A DNA stretch of 64,000 nt from Dysgonomonas sp. 25. GTDB lineage: Bacteria; Bacteroidota; Bacteroidia; Bacteroidales; Dysgonomonadaceae. Positions 16,140 to 25,172 of the stretch are shown here, piece after piece. The position numbers and the translations under genes were made by a program. The DNA lies in contig NZ_QVMN01000001.1 in NCBI RefSeq assembly GCF_010501075.1, positions 1 to 64,000 on the forward strand, given 5' to 3'. The notes under the pieces are model-generated. The model was not told where the DNA came from. It was given only the letters and a program-made list of their open reading frames with translations, and did no database searches. Position 1 is the stretch's first letter. Every line of letters starts with the position of its first letter.

Positions 16140-16203
16140 TGTAACTCGTAACTGTGCAAAGCACGAAGTAACTTGTAACTAATAAACTCGTCAACTCTAT
16201 AAA
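16140..16203. repeat. Hairpin with flanking GTAACT repeats, copy B
   Basis: It is colinear with 9777-9840 over 64 nt with only scattered differences. The stem is GTGC-AAA-GCAC here, against GCCC-GTA-GGGC in copy A. Two base pairs have changed on both arms, which preserves the stem. Confidence 0.8.
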
Positions 16204-16252
16204 TATTGATAAACCTGTAATCACAATATAACTACTAATTCACATATTATTA

Positions 16253-17392
16253 TCAAGACATCCTGTCCCTGTAATCTTCGTATGAAAATTCCCTGTAAAC
16301 GTCGAGCTGACCGTGTTTGGTCCATAGCGCGATGGCAGGATGCGAAATACCGTTAAACATCGTCGTTTTGACCGTTGTATAATGAATCATATCCTCGAAT
16401 ACGATTTTGTCTCCTATCTGCAACGGCTTGTCAAACGACCAGCTACCGACAAAATCGCCACTCAGGCAACTGTTTCCGCCCATGCGATACGTCGGAAGCC
16501 CCTCAACCGGTTCGTGATGAGCGCCTTGAATCCTCGGCTTATAAGGCATTTCGAGGCAATCGGGCATATGACAGGCAAATGAAACATCCAGAATGGCTGT
16601 CTTGATACCGTGATTTTCTACTATATCGACTACCGACGAAACCAACACGCCTGTCTGCCAGACAAAAGCGCTTCCCGGTTCCATGATTACCTCCAGATTC
16701 GGATAGCGTTTCTTAAAGTCGATAAGCAACTCTATCAGATGCTCTACGTTGTAATCGTCGCGCGTCATCAGATGCCCTCCGCCCATGTTGAACCACTTGA
16801 GCTGCGGAAGCAGGTGTCCGAATTTAGCCTCTACCTGCTGCAATGTTTTTTCGAGGTCGTAAGACGATGATTCGCAAAGCGTATGGAAATGCAAGCCTTC
16901 CACCCCTTCGGGTAGCTGTTGCAATTGGTCGGCGGTCACACCAAAACGCGTTCCGGGCATTGCCGGATTATAAAGCTCGGTTTCTACCTCCGAATATTCG
17001 GGGTTGATGCGTAGCCCGCAGGAAACTTTTTTGGCATATTTACGTGTTTCGGGATAGAAACGTTCGAATTGCGAAAGCGAATTGAATGTTATATGGCTGC
17101 TATAACGGACAAAAACGGGTAGGTTTTCGGCCGTATAGGCCGGCGAAAAGGTGTGCGCCGGACTTCCCATCTCTTCGTATGCCAATTGCGCTTCCCAGAC
17201 GGAGCTGGCAGTCGAATAAGGTACGTATTCGCGGATGATGGGGAAAGCCTTCCATATGGCAAAGGCTTTGAAAGCAAGGATAATATTAACTCCTGCCCGC
17301 TCTTTCACCGATTTTATCAGGGCGAGGTTTTCTCTTAGCAATACCTCATCCAATACATAGCAGGGAGAAGGTATTTTATCTATTTCGATCAT
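16253..17392 (-). CDS. nspC: Carboxynorspermidine decarboxylase
   Basis: This 379-residue protein matches NspC, a PLP enzyme that decarboxylates carboxyspermidine or carboxynorspermidine in the alternative polyamine pathway. PLP would bind Lys42 in ILAFKAFA. The substrate-binding and catalytic residues are in LHFHTLCE, FNMGGGHLMTRDDY and GGNSCLSGD. The length fits. The partner dehydrogenase is not in the window. The gene is divergent from the M13 peptidase gene. Its 3' end faces repeat array B. Confidence 0.92.
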   Translation of the reverse strand: MIEIDKIPSPCYVLDEVLLRENLALIKSVKERAGVNIILAFKAFAIWKAFPIIREYVPYSTASSVWEAQLAYEEMGSPAHTFSPAYTAENLPVFVRYSSHITFNSLSQFERFYPETRKYAKKVSCGLRINPEYSEVETELYNPAMPGTRFGVTADQLQQLPEGVEGLHFHTLCESSSYDLEKTLQQVEAKFGHLLPQLKWFNMGGGHLMTRDDYNVEHLIELLIDFKKRYPNLEVIMEPGSAFVWQTGVLVSSVVDIVENHGIKTAILDVSFACHMPDCLEMPYKPRIQGAHHEPVEGLPTYRMGGNSCLSGDFVGSWSFDKPLQIGDKIVFEDMIHYTTVKTTMFNGISHPAIALWTKHGQLDVYREFSYEDYRDRMS

Positions 17393-17422
17393 TTCTGTTT
17401 CTTTTTTTGCTATTTATGTTAT

Positions 17423-17430
17423 CAAAGGTA
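17423..17430 (-). promoter_or_regulatory. nspC: -7 promoter box of nspC
   Basis: The minus strand reads TACCTTTG about 31 nt before the start codon. The opposing promoter of the M13 peptidase is 12 nt away, so the two promoters must share a very short control region. Confidence 0.6.
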
Positions 17431-17441
17431 TTAATTAATTT

Positions 17442-17449
17442 TAATTTTG
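17442..17449 (+). promoter_or_regulatory. -7 promoter box of the M13 peptidase gene
   Basis: TAATTTTG lies 54 nt before the start codon, back to back with the nspC promoter. Confidence 0.55.
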
Positions 17450-17503
17450 CAGATACATTGTTTTTAGATAAAGACAAAAGAAACTCAAATTATATGATGA
17501 ATT

Positions 17504-19540
17504 ATGAAGAAAAAGTATTTGTATTTACCATTAGCATTAGTGGTAATGACGACATTTGGTTTTACGATGAAAGATAGAAATCCGTCGAAAAATCTCGACA
17601 TGACAGATTTAGATACGACAGCTACTCCGGGTAATGATTTCTATCAGTACGCTACCGGCGGCTGGACGGCTAAAAATCCGATGAAAGACGAATATTCGCG
17701 TTACGGAGCATTCGAACAATTAGCCGAAGTCAGTACCGAACAGGTGAAAGGCCTTATCGAGGGGCTATCGGGGCAGTCGTACGAACAAGGTTCTGTTCAG
17801 CAGAAGATAGGCGACCTCTACAAAGTGGGAATGGATACGGTCAAAATAGAAGCCGAAGGGGCAGCACCTATTAAGCCGCAATTAGACAAAATTGCCGCAG
17901 CTGCCAATCGTGCGGATATTATCCGTTTAGTCGGCGAAGTATCTCAATATGCCGGCAATCCTTTCTTTGGTTTGTATGTAGGTGCCGATGATAAAAACAG
18001 TTCGATGAACATCGTACATCTCTATCAAAGCGGATTAAGCTTAGGCGATAGAGAGTATTACCTGAAAAACGACGAAGCTTCTTCGAAAATTCGTGCAGGA
18101 TATGAAAATCTCATCGAAAAGCAATTCAAAAATGCCGGATATTCGAATGAAGATGCCGTAAGAGCCATGAAAGCTGTTATGAAAATCGAAACAGCTTTAG
18201 CAAAAGCCCATTTCACCAAGGAAGACAAACGAATCCCTGAAAAAAACTATCACAAAATGGCAGTTTCGGACTTGAACAAAAAGGTTGCGAACTTTGATTG
18301 GAACACCTATTTTGAAACAGTCGGCATAAAAGACCTGAAAGACTTGAATGTCTCTCAGATAGAACCGGTTGCCGAGGCTGTAAGACTGCTCAATACATTG
18401 CCGTTGGATGAGGTGCAGTACTATCTTTCCTGGAAAGTAATCAACAGCGCAGCATCCTATTTGAGTGATAATTTCGTAAACGATAATTTCGATTTCTATG
18501 GTAAGCAGCTCTCTGGCCGTCAGGCGATGCAGCCGCGTTGGAAGCGTGTAGTAAATACTGTAAACGGCTCGTTGAGCGAAGCGGTAGGCGAGATGTACGT
18601 TGCTAAATATTTCCCTCCTGCAGCAAAAGAGAGAATGCTGGAACTGGTGAAGAACTTACAAACAACTCTTGGCGAACGTGTTAATAACTTGACTTGGATG
18701 AGCGATGTGACCAAAGAGAAAGCACAGGAAAAATTGAGTACGTTCACCGTGAAAATCGGCTACCCTGACAAATGGAAAGACTATTCGCCTCTTGAAATCA
18801 AAGCGGACGAAAGCTATTGGGCCAATAACGTAAGAGTTAGCCTTTTCGATTGGAACGAGATGATAGCCAAAGTTGGTAAACCTGTCGACAAAGCAGAGTG
18901 GCACATGCCTCCTCAGATGGTAAATGCCTATTACAACCCGGCAACCAATGAAATCTGTTTCCCTGCCGGCATTTTGCAGCCGCCTTTCTTCTATATGGAT
19001 GGCGACGATGCTATCAACTATGGCGCTATCGGAGTAGTTATCGGACACGAGATGTCTCACGGATTTGACGATCAAGGTTCTAAGTTCGACAAAGAAGGTA
19101 ACCTTGCCAACTGGTGGACAGGTGAAGATGAGGCTAAGTTCAAAGAACGGGCACAGGTTTTGGTCGAGCATTTCAACAACATCGAGGTATTACCGGGATT
19201 ATATGCCAATGGTGTATATACATTGGGCGAGAATATTGGAGACTTCGGAGGTTTGCAGATTGCCTACAACGCTTTCGAGAAGACTCAACAAGCCAAGGAC
19301 GAAAAGAAAATAGACGGATTCACTCCTCAACAACGTTTCTTCCTTGCCTATGCTAAAGTTTGGGCAGGCGATATCCGCGAAGCAGAAATTCGTCGCCGTA
19401 CACAGACCGATCCTCACTCGTTGGGCAAATGGCGCGTAAACGGAACGCTTCCGCACATCAATGCGTGGTACGAAGCTTTCAATATTACTTCGGATGATTC
19501 GCTGTATATCCCGAAAGAAGAACGTGCTGATATCTGGTAA
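17504..19540 (+). CDS. pepO: M13 family (neprilysin/PepO-type) metalloendopeptidase
   Basis: This 678-residue protein is an M13 zinc endopeptidase. The catalytic motif is HEMSH (His515, Glu516, His519), and the third zinc ligand is Glu576 in LGENIGDFGG. The N-terminal M13 domain begins near residue 40 (TPGNDFYQYATGGW), and the conserved C-terminal substrate-binding region includes VNGTLPHINAW. An N-terminal hydrophobic segment (residues 4-22) is probably a signal peptide. I see no lipobox and no clear cleavage site. It is likely periplasmic or surface-exposed and degrades peptides. It is monocistronic, with a hairpin after it. Confidence 0.93.
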   Translation: MKKKYLYLPLALVVMTTFGFTMKDRNPSKNLDMTDLDTTATPGNDFYQYATGGWTAKNPMKDEYSRYGAFEQLAEVSTEQVKGLIEGLSGQSYEQGSVQQKIGDLYKVGMDTVKIEAEGAAPIKPQLDKIAAAANRADIIRLVGEVSQYAGNPFFGLYVGADDKNSSMNIVHLYQSGLSLGDREYYLKNDEASSKIRAGYENLIEKQFKNAGYSNEDAVRAMKAVMKIETALAKAHFTKEDKRIPEKNYHKMAVSDLNKKVANFDWNTYFETVGIKDLKDLNVSQIEPVAEAVRLLNTLPLDEVQYYLSWKVINSAASYLSDNFVNDNFDFYGKQLSGRQAMQPRWKRVVNTVNGSLSEAVGEMYVAKYFPPAAKERMLELVKNLQTTLGERVNNLTWMSDVTKEKAQEKLSTFTVKIGYPDKWKDYSPLEIKADESYWANNVRVSLFDWNEMIAKVGKPVDKAEWHMPPQMVNAYYNPATNEICFPAGILQPPFFYMDGDDAINYGAIGVVIGHEMSHGFDDQGSKFDKEGNLANWWTGEDEAKFKERAQVLVEHFNNIEVLPGLYANGVYTLGENIGDFGGLQIAYNAFEKTQQAKDEKKIDGFTPQQRFFLAYAKVWAGDIREAEIRRRTQTDPHSLGKWRVNGTLPHINAWYEAFNITSDDSLYIPKEERADIW

Positions 19541-19584
19541 TAATACAACTATAATTGCATTGCAACTTAGCTACTAACAAGATA

Positions 19585-19613
19585 ATACCCCCTCCCGGAA
19601 AAGGAGGGGGTAT
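19585..19613. terminator. Hairpin between convergent genes
   Basis: An 11-bp G/C-rich perfect stem (19585-19595 with 19603-19613) sits between the M13 peptidase and GH127 genes. The T tracts are weak on both strands. Confidence 0.65.
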
Positions 19614-19640
19614 TTATATATAGGTCAAAACTGCCGAATA

Positions 19641-21725
19641 TTATTCAGTAACCACCGGGAACGCCGAAATACGCAAGCGTGCAGCGCCCATAGGTATTAA
19701 AGTAATATCGTCGAGTACATCGCTCTTTTTAGCATCTTCGTCAGGCAGTACTCCTGTAAGTCCGTACTTGTCGATTCCCCAAGATGGTATTTGTCTGCCT
19801 TTCGCTTTGAACGCAATCGGAACATTCTGTGTATCAAATGGGAAATCATTTGCAGGCCATGGTTTTCTTACCACTTCGAAGTTTGAAGCTAAATTATTCT
19901 CATTCACTTTCAGCGCATAGTTCCATGCACTTGCCGGATAAATTTCGTAAGATGGCCATGCATTTATATCGGCACCTTTCTGCCACTTAGAATCCCAGAT
20001 AGCTGTTTCGGCGCTGTTTACCTTCTTATAGTCTTCATCTATCAATAAAGATAACGTTAATGGGCCATAGTTGATACTTGCGCTGTTTTTATTGGCTTGC
20101 CATGTTCTCATACTTAAAGTCATAGGTAATTCCAGTGTTACCGTATCGCCTTCTTTCCATTCCCGTTGGATGCGAATGTATTTTCCTGCTTCGGCTTTGA
20201 CATTTGCTGTTGCGCCATTGATTTTTACCACCGGATTATCGCACCATGAAGGCAAACGTAAATATAGCGGGAAGTTCACATCTTTATCCGGAGTGATGGT
20301 AAACCTTATTTCTTCTTCAAACGGATAGTTTGTTTCCTCTTTGATTTGAACATTTGTTCCGCTTTCACCTACTGTAACATTCGCTGTACATGGCCCATAA
20401 ATAGCTGCTGCTAAACCATTGTCGGGTGTTGCCAATATAAGATTCTCAACAAAATATGGCCATCCCTGCGCATGGTTGTGCTGGCAGCAACGGCTACTGA
20501 ACGGATTCATTGCAAGGAAAGGGCCGCCATTGTCGATTCCCGGTCTGTGATTTTCGGAATCACTTATCGTATGATTCGGGCAAGTGATATAGCGCAATGC
20601 TTTGAAGTCCGGCATTACGGCAGCAGGGTAGGAGTTGAAAGCAATATCTTCGCAATGTTCGGCCCATAAAGGGTCGCCGGTCATGCGAAGAAGTATTTCA
20701 TCGGATGCCATTTGTTCTACAAATCCGCAGGTTTCTGTTCCTTGGCGTGGGTCGATGAATCCCATCCGTGCGTTTTCATCTGCGCCGAACATTCCACCGG
20801 GAACCTGACCGAATGTTCTCCTTATTAAGTTGTGTACATTGTAAGTAGCTGCAAGATGGGCAGAATCGCCTGTCAGCATATAATACGTAGCCGGCTCGCG
20901 GAAGCATTGAGCAATATTTACATTGTGCCAGTTAGGCAACCACGAATCTTCCATCCAGTTTGCCGTGTTGCGGTGAGTTTTCTCAGCAAGTTCGAGCAGG
21001 AACTCATCTCCCGTAATATTGTAGAGCCAATAAATGCTGTAAAGATTATCTCCTCCGCGGCTGTTTTCCCAATAATCTTCCAAAAACTGATCGTCCGGAA
21101 CAGTCAATTGCCATTTAAAATACTTGGTCATCAGGTCGATAACCCTTTGATCTCCCGAATGCTCATAATAGGACTGCAGGCACCAGACCATAATCATATT
21201 CGCCCACAATTCGCGTTTGCCGCTGCGGTCGTTGATTGGGCCGAAATATCCATCCGGTTGCTGGCTGTCGAAAGCGGCATCAATCCATATTTTTGTTTCT
21301 GCTATCATGTCAGCATCGTTGAGTATATAGGCGAGGTTGCCATAACCTTTCAGCCAGTAGGGAACTTCTTCCCATCCATGCTGACCGCCCGACATCAGCC
21401 AGGCGTTATCTTTCTTTTCGAGCCATGCACTGATTTCGCCTAATTTTCCGGTAAGCCCGTCTTTTTGCAGGTGCAGGTATTTCTTTAACCAACCTTCGGG
21501 CTTAACAGCTCCTACTGGAAGTTTAATGAAATGAACCGGTTTCAGCGGGGCACGGTTCCCAATGTAATGGGCATTGGCTGTGGTCGTTACCGGCCTGTCG
21601 GTAATAGTGATTTCAGCATCACTGACTGTTTCGTTACAAGAAATGAGAAAGGCTATACATGCGATTCCGCAGCATATGTTACCTAACAATTTTTTTACTT
21701 TTTTCATTTTGGTATGTGTCTTCAT
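19641..21725 (-). CDS. GH127-type beta-L-arabinofuranosidase lipoprotein (DUF1680)
   Basis: This 694-residue protein has a lipobox (LISC, Cys30). It matches the GH127/DUF1680 group: an (alpha/alpha)6 barrel begins near residue 60, followed by beta-sandwich domains after about residue 430. The zinc-thiolate catalytic set is visible: Glu331 and Cys333 in GTETCGF, and Cys413-Cys414 in SRCCQHN. These correspond to Glu338, Cys340, Cys417 and Cys418 of Bifidobacterium HypBA1. It should release arabinofuranose from plant glycans in the periplasm or at the surface. The related families GH142 and GH146 remain possible. It stands alone, not in a Sus-type locus. ATG at residue 7 is an alternative start. 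Confidence 0.85.
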   Translation of the reverse strand: MKTHTKMKKVKKLLGNICCGIACIAFLISCNETVSDAEITITDRPVTTTANAHYIGNRAPLKPVHFIKLPVGAVKPEGWLKKYLHLQKDGLTGKLGEISAWLEKKDNAWLMSGGQHGWEEVPYWLKGYGNLAYILNDADMIAETKIWIDAAFDSQQPDGYFGPINDRSGKRELWANMIMVWCLQSYYEHSGDQRVIDLMTKYFKWQLTVPDDQFLEDYWENSRGGDNLYSIYWLYNITGDEFLLELAEKTHRNTANWMEDSWLPNWHNVNIAQCFREPATYYMLTGDSAHLAATYNVHNLIRRTFGQVPGGMFGADENARMGFIDPRQGTETCGFVEQMASDEILLRMTGDPLWAEHCEDIAFNSYPAAVMPDFKALRYITCPNHTISDSENHRPGIDNGGPFLAMNPFSSRCCQHNHAQGWPYFVENLILATPDNGLAAAIYGPCTANVTVGESGTNVQIKEETNYPFEEEIRFTITPDKDVNFPLYLRLPSWCDNPVVKINGATANVKAEAGKYIRIQREWKEGDTVTLELPMTLSMRTWQANKNSASINYGPLTLSLLIDEDYKKVNSAETAIWDSKWQKGADINAWPSYEIYPASAWNYALKVNENNLASNFEVVRKPWPANDFPFDTQNVPIAFKAKGRQIPSWGIDKYGLTGVLPDEDAKKSDVLDDITLIPMGAARLRISAFPVVTE

Positions 21726-21747
21726 TGTAATTAAAATTATTTGGTTA

Positions 21748-21755
21748 CAAAACTA
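21748..21755 (-). promoter_or_regulatory. -7 promoter box of the GH127 gene
   Basis: The minus strand reads TAGTTTTG, ending 22 nt before the start codon. Confidence 0.5.
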
Positions 21756-21845
21756 ACCTTTACAGTGTTTAGTCAAGGATAATATTTAACTATAAAATGT
21801 GACATATTAGTCAAAGTGAAGAAAAACGTCGTATAATGAAACGAA

Positions 21846-21874
21846 CCCTAAAAGTCTTTGTCTAACTTTTAGGG
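21846..21874 (-). terminator. Terminator after the M3 peptidase operon
   Basis: A 10-bp perfect stem (CCCTAAAAGT with ACTTTTAGGG) has a 9-nt loop, about 55 nt after the stop codon of the last operon gene. The T tract on the minus strand is interrupted. Confidence 0.6.
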
Positions 21875-21928
21875 CTCATCTTACTTTTTGGAAGTAACCT
21901 CTTTCTATTGAATATAAAAGGTTTACGC

Positions 21929-24019
21929 TTATTTTTCTATTCCGTTTCTTTTCAGTAGCGCATCCACAGTTGGTTTTTGCCCACGGAACTTGACATACAA
22001 CGTCATTGGGTCTTCGGTGTTTCCACGTTCTAAGATATTGCTGCGGAAAGACTTTGCAGTTTCTTGATTGAAGATACCTGTTTCCTTGAATTTGGCAAAT
22101 GCGTCGGCATCCAATACCTCAGCCCATTTGTAGCCGTAATATCCTGCTGCATATCCGCCCGAGAAGATATGATTGAACGACACCGACATGTTAGCTTCGG
22201 GTACGACAGGCAATACAGCCGTTTTGCTCATGGCGGCTTGCTCGAACTCGCGCACGTCGCCTGTGTATGGCTTATCTATCGTATGCCATGCCATATCGAG
22301 GAATCCGAATGATAGCTGGCGATAACACATATAGGCTGCGTTGAAGTTTGCTGCATCAACCAATTTCTGTACAAGTTCGGCCGGGATTTTCTCGCCTGTC
22401 TGATAGTGCACGGCAAAACGGTCGAGGTATTCTTTTTCGGTCAGCCAGTTTTCCATGATTTGCGAAGGAAGTTCCACGAAATCATGTTCTACGCTTGTTC
22501 CCGAAAGACCTTCGTAAGTACATTTGGTCAGCATTCCATGAAGCGCATGCCCGAATTCGTGCAGGAATATTTCTACTTCGTCGAATGTGAGCAGGGCAGG
22601 CTTGGTATCCGTAGGTCGTGTGAAGTTCATTACAATAGACACATGCGGGCGCGAATCTATCCCTTTCTCTACGTATTGCCCTTTAAATTCGGTCATCCAT
22701 GCACCTTGGCGTTTTCCTTCGCGCGGATGGAAGTCGGTATACAGAACGGCAAGATAATCGCCGTTGGCATCCAACACATCAAAGGCTTCCACTTCGGGGT
22801 GATATACTGGTATCTCCGTGTTTTTTCTGAAAGTGATTCCATACAAGTCCGTCGCCAATCCGAATACACCTTTTTTTACATGTTCCAACTCAAAATACGG
22901 ACGGACAAGCTCGTCGCTGACCTGATACTTGGCATCTTTCAGTTTCTCGGAATAGTATGACCAATCCCACGGTTGCAAACTGACAGTTTTACTTTCCATG
23001 CTGGCGGCAAAGTTTTCTACCTCTTTCACGTCCTCACGGGCAGCAGTCGCATAGGCGTCGAACAAATCATTCAACAATCCATATACCCCCTCTTTGTTTT
23101 TAGCCATCTTGTTGCGAAGGACGTAAGTTGCATAATCCGGATAACCCAATAGCTGTGCTATCTCCATACGCGTTTTGGCTATCTGGCGGACATTCTCCTG
23201 ATTATCGAATTCGCCTCCGCTGATACATCTCGTATTATAAGCCCGATAAAGCTTTTCGCGTAAGTCGCGGCGCTCCGAATATTTCATGAAACCGATATAG
23301 CTCGGAGCAGTCAGGTCGAATAACCATCCCTCTTTGCCTTTGCTTTTGGCTTTTACTTTAGCAGCCTCTTTCTCGCTGTCGGGCAACCCTGCCAAATCGG
23401 CTTCGTCGGTCAGCAGCATTTCGAATTTGTTCGTTTCTTTCAGTGTATTCTGCCCGAAAGTCAATGTCAACTGGCTGAGCTTCGACGATAGTTCTTTATA
23501 CCTCTCTCTGTCGGCACCTTCTAACGTTGCTCCGCGATTCTCAAATCCTTGGTATATCTTTTCTGTGAGGCGGATTTGTTCGGGTGTAAGGCCTTCGTTA
23601 TGACGGTTTTCGTACACGGCTTTAACGCGTTTGAATAGCGCTTCGTTGAGGTTTATTTCATTCGAATGCTGCGACAATTTCGGTTGGATGCGTTGTGCTA
23701 TTTCCATCATTTCGTCATCCGATTCAGCTCCCAACAATGGGAAGAAAGTCGATGCGACGCGCGATAACAGCTGCCCCGAACGTTCGTATCGTTCGATCGT
23801 ATTCCGGAAAGTCGGCATCGAACGCTCCATTGTCAGCCTGTTTATTTCGTTTTTATGTTGCTCGATTCCTTTGTCTATAGCCGGTTCGTAGTGTTCCTTC
23901 TTTATTTTGTCGAAAGGAGGCGTTCCGTGTGGAGTATCATATTCCGCAAAGAACGGGTTCTGTGCATTTATTGTTGTCATCGTTAGTATAAAAGTGATTG
24001 TTAATAGTATTTTTCGCAT
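21929..24019 (-). CDS. dcp: M3 family peptidase (peptidyl-dipeptidase Dcp)
   Basis: This 696-residue protein is an M3 zinc peptidase of the Dcp/oligopeptidase A type, which trims dipeptides or short peptides. The zinc motif is HEFGH (His487, Glu488, His491), and the conserved start NPFFAEYDTPHGTPPFDKI is typical. A signal peptide ends TTINA before Gln, so the mature protein is probably periplasmic and begins with Gln. It is the last gene of a minus-strand operon with a phosphoesterase (29-nt gap) and a nitroreductase. Confidence 0.93.
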   Translation of the reverse strand: MRKILLTITFILTMTTINAQNPFFAEYDTPHGTPPFDKIKKEHYEPAIDKGIEQHKNEINRLTMERSMPTFRNTIERYERSGQLLSRVASTFFPLLGAESDDEMMEIAQRIQPKLSQHSNEINLNEALFKRVKAVYENRHNEGLTPEQIRLTEKIYQGFENRGATLEGADRERYKELSSKLSQLTLTFGQNTLKETNKFEMLLTDEADLAGLPDSEKEAAKVKAKSKGKEGWLFDLTAPSYIGFMKYSERRDLREKLYRAYNTRCISGGEFDNQENVRQIAKTRMEIAQLLGYPDYATYVLRNKMAKNKEGVYGLLNDLFDAYATAAREDVKEVENFAASMESKTVSLQPWDWSYYSEKLKDAKYQVSDELVRPYFELEHVKKGVFGLATDLYGITFRKNTEIPVYHPEVEAFDVLDANGDYLAVLYTDFHPREGKRQGAWMTEFKGQYVEKGIDSRPHVSIVMNFTRPTDTKPALLTFDEVEIFLHEFGHALHGMLTKCTYEGLSGTSVEHDFVELPSQIMENWLTEKEYLDRFAVHYQTGEKIPAELVQKLVDAANFNAAYMCYRQLSFGFLDMAWHTIDKPYTGDVREFEQAAMSKTAVLPVVPEANMSVSFNHIFSGGYAAGYYGYKWAEVLDADAFAKFKETGIFNQETAKSFRSNILERGNTEDPMTLYVKFRGQKPTVDALLKRNGIEK

Positions 24020-24048
24020 ATATGTATGATTTTGCTATAAATTAATTA

Positions 24049-25128
24049 TCATTCGACAATAATATCGAACTGATCATATTTTTCTGTCCGCCAAGCCTGA
24101 GAAGCCGCCGCTTCGGATATTGCCAGCAATGGAGAGAATGTTTTTACTTTTATTGTTTTTCCGTCCGGCATGAATTCGAGGATGCGCAACCATCCATCTC
24201 CACCGTTACCTTCCCATCCGCCGCCGGCCGTTTGGGCATTCCACATCATCTGGTGTACATTCTTGTTCGCTATATTTTTGTCTGTGCGGAATCCAACATT
24301 TTGTTCAAAGCTGCCGATTCTTGCATCGTGTCCGCAGATAAGCAATTTCACGTTCGGACAAGAATATAATAGTCTTTCCCAAATATCTTTTCCATAATTG
24401 GCGGGACTGATAAGATAATCCTCGCTTTCATATACTTTTCCTTTATAATCCATATAGGAGTGCGTCAGGACGATTACTTTATGGTTCTTATATTTGTTGC
24501 TGTCGCATACTTTCTTCGCCCATTCCAGTATCTCGTCGCGTGGGCTGAACTCGAGCACCAGTACGAGAATCTTTCCCCAATTATCGTCGCTGAATTCGTA
24601 TGCAGCGTTTTCTAATGTAGGTTTGTCTTCGTAGTTGTGAGCGACTTCCACTAAGCAATCTTTCCAGAGAGGATTCCGGTCAAAAGGGAAATACTTCGAG
24701 AAGTTTGTGATTCGCTTCTCGGATGACTTATATCCGTAGTCGTGGTTGCCCAAACAGTTTATATAAGGGACTTTTCCGTCGATTTGTTCGAACGCTCGCG
24801 AAGCTCCTTCCCATTGCTCCACGCTATTCTGGTTACTCATTCTCGGGTCGGCGATAGCCAGTTCGTTGAATTCCACGATATCACCTGTGCATAAAACAGC
24901 CTTTATATTGAGCCGGTCTATGTTGTATGCCGTCCATGTAGTCATCAGTTCCAAAATAGGTTGATTCTGGGCATATTTCACATATCCCTGCGGATCGGGA
25001 TAAACTATCATTGAGAACGAATTTTGATCCGTCAATTTTGCGTTCGTCGGACGATAAGGGCGTTCCTGCGCACAAATACCTGATATGACGATTGCCGCCA
25101 TGAAGAAGCATAGTATTCTCTGTTTCAT
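24049..25128 (-). CDS. Exported calcineurin-like metallophosphoesterase
   Basis: This 359-residue protein has a signal peptide ending SGICA (residue 20) before Gln21. The metallophosphoesterase core has PDPQ (Asp45), GDIVE (Asp83), GNHDYG (Asn128, His129), LTHSYMD and CGHDAR. The first motif is PDPQ rather than the usual DxH. The fold would bind two metals and hydrolyse a phosphomonoester or diester in the periplasm; the substrate is unknown. It lies between a nitroreductase gene and an M3 peptidase gene with gaps of 44 and 29 nt. Confidence 0.88.
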   Translation of the reverse strand: MKQRILCFFMAAIVISGICAQERPYRPTNAKLTDQNSFSMIVYPDPQGYVKYAQNQPILELMTTWTAYNIDRLNIKAVLCTGDIVEFNELAIADPRMSNQNSVEQWEGASRAFEQIDGKVPYINCLGNHDYGYKSSEKRITNFSKYFPFDRNPLWKDCLVEVAHNYEDKPTLENAAYEFSDDNWGKILVLVLEFSPRDEILEWAKKVCDSNKYKNHKVIVLTHSYMDYKGKVYESEDYLISPANYGKDIWERLLYSCPNVKLLICGHDARIGSFEQNVGFRTDKNIANKNVHQMMWNAQTAGGGWEGNGGDGWLRILEFMPDGKTIKVKTFSPLLAISEAAASQAWRTEKYDQFDIIVE

Positions 25129-25172
25129 ATGATTATAGATTAGGTTTCAGGATATATTAATTATTCCGAATA

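Noticed and set aside
20832-21443. 203-codon plus-strand open frame inside the GH127 gene
   Set aside because: It is antisense to a clearly conserved catalytic domain.
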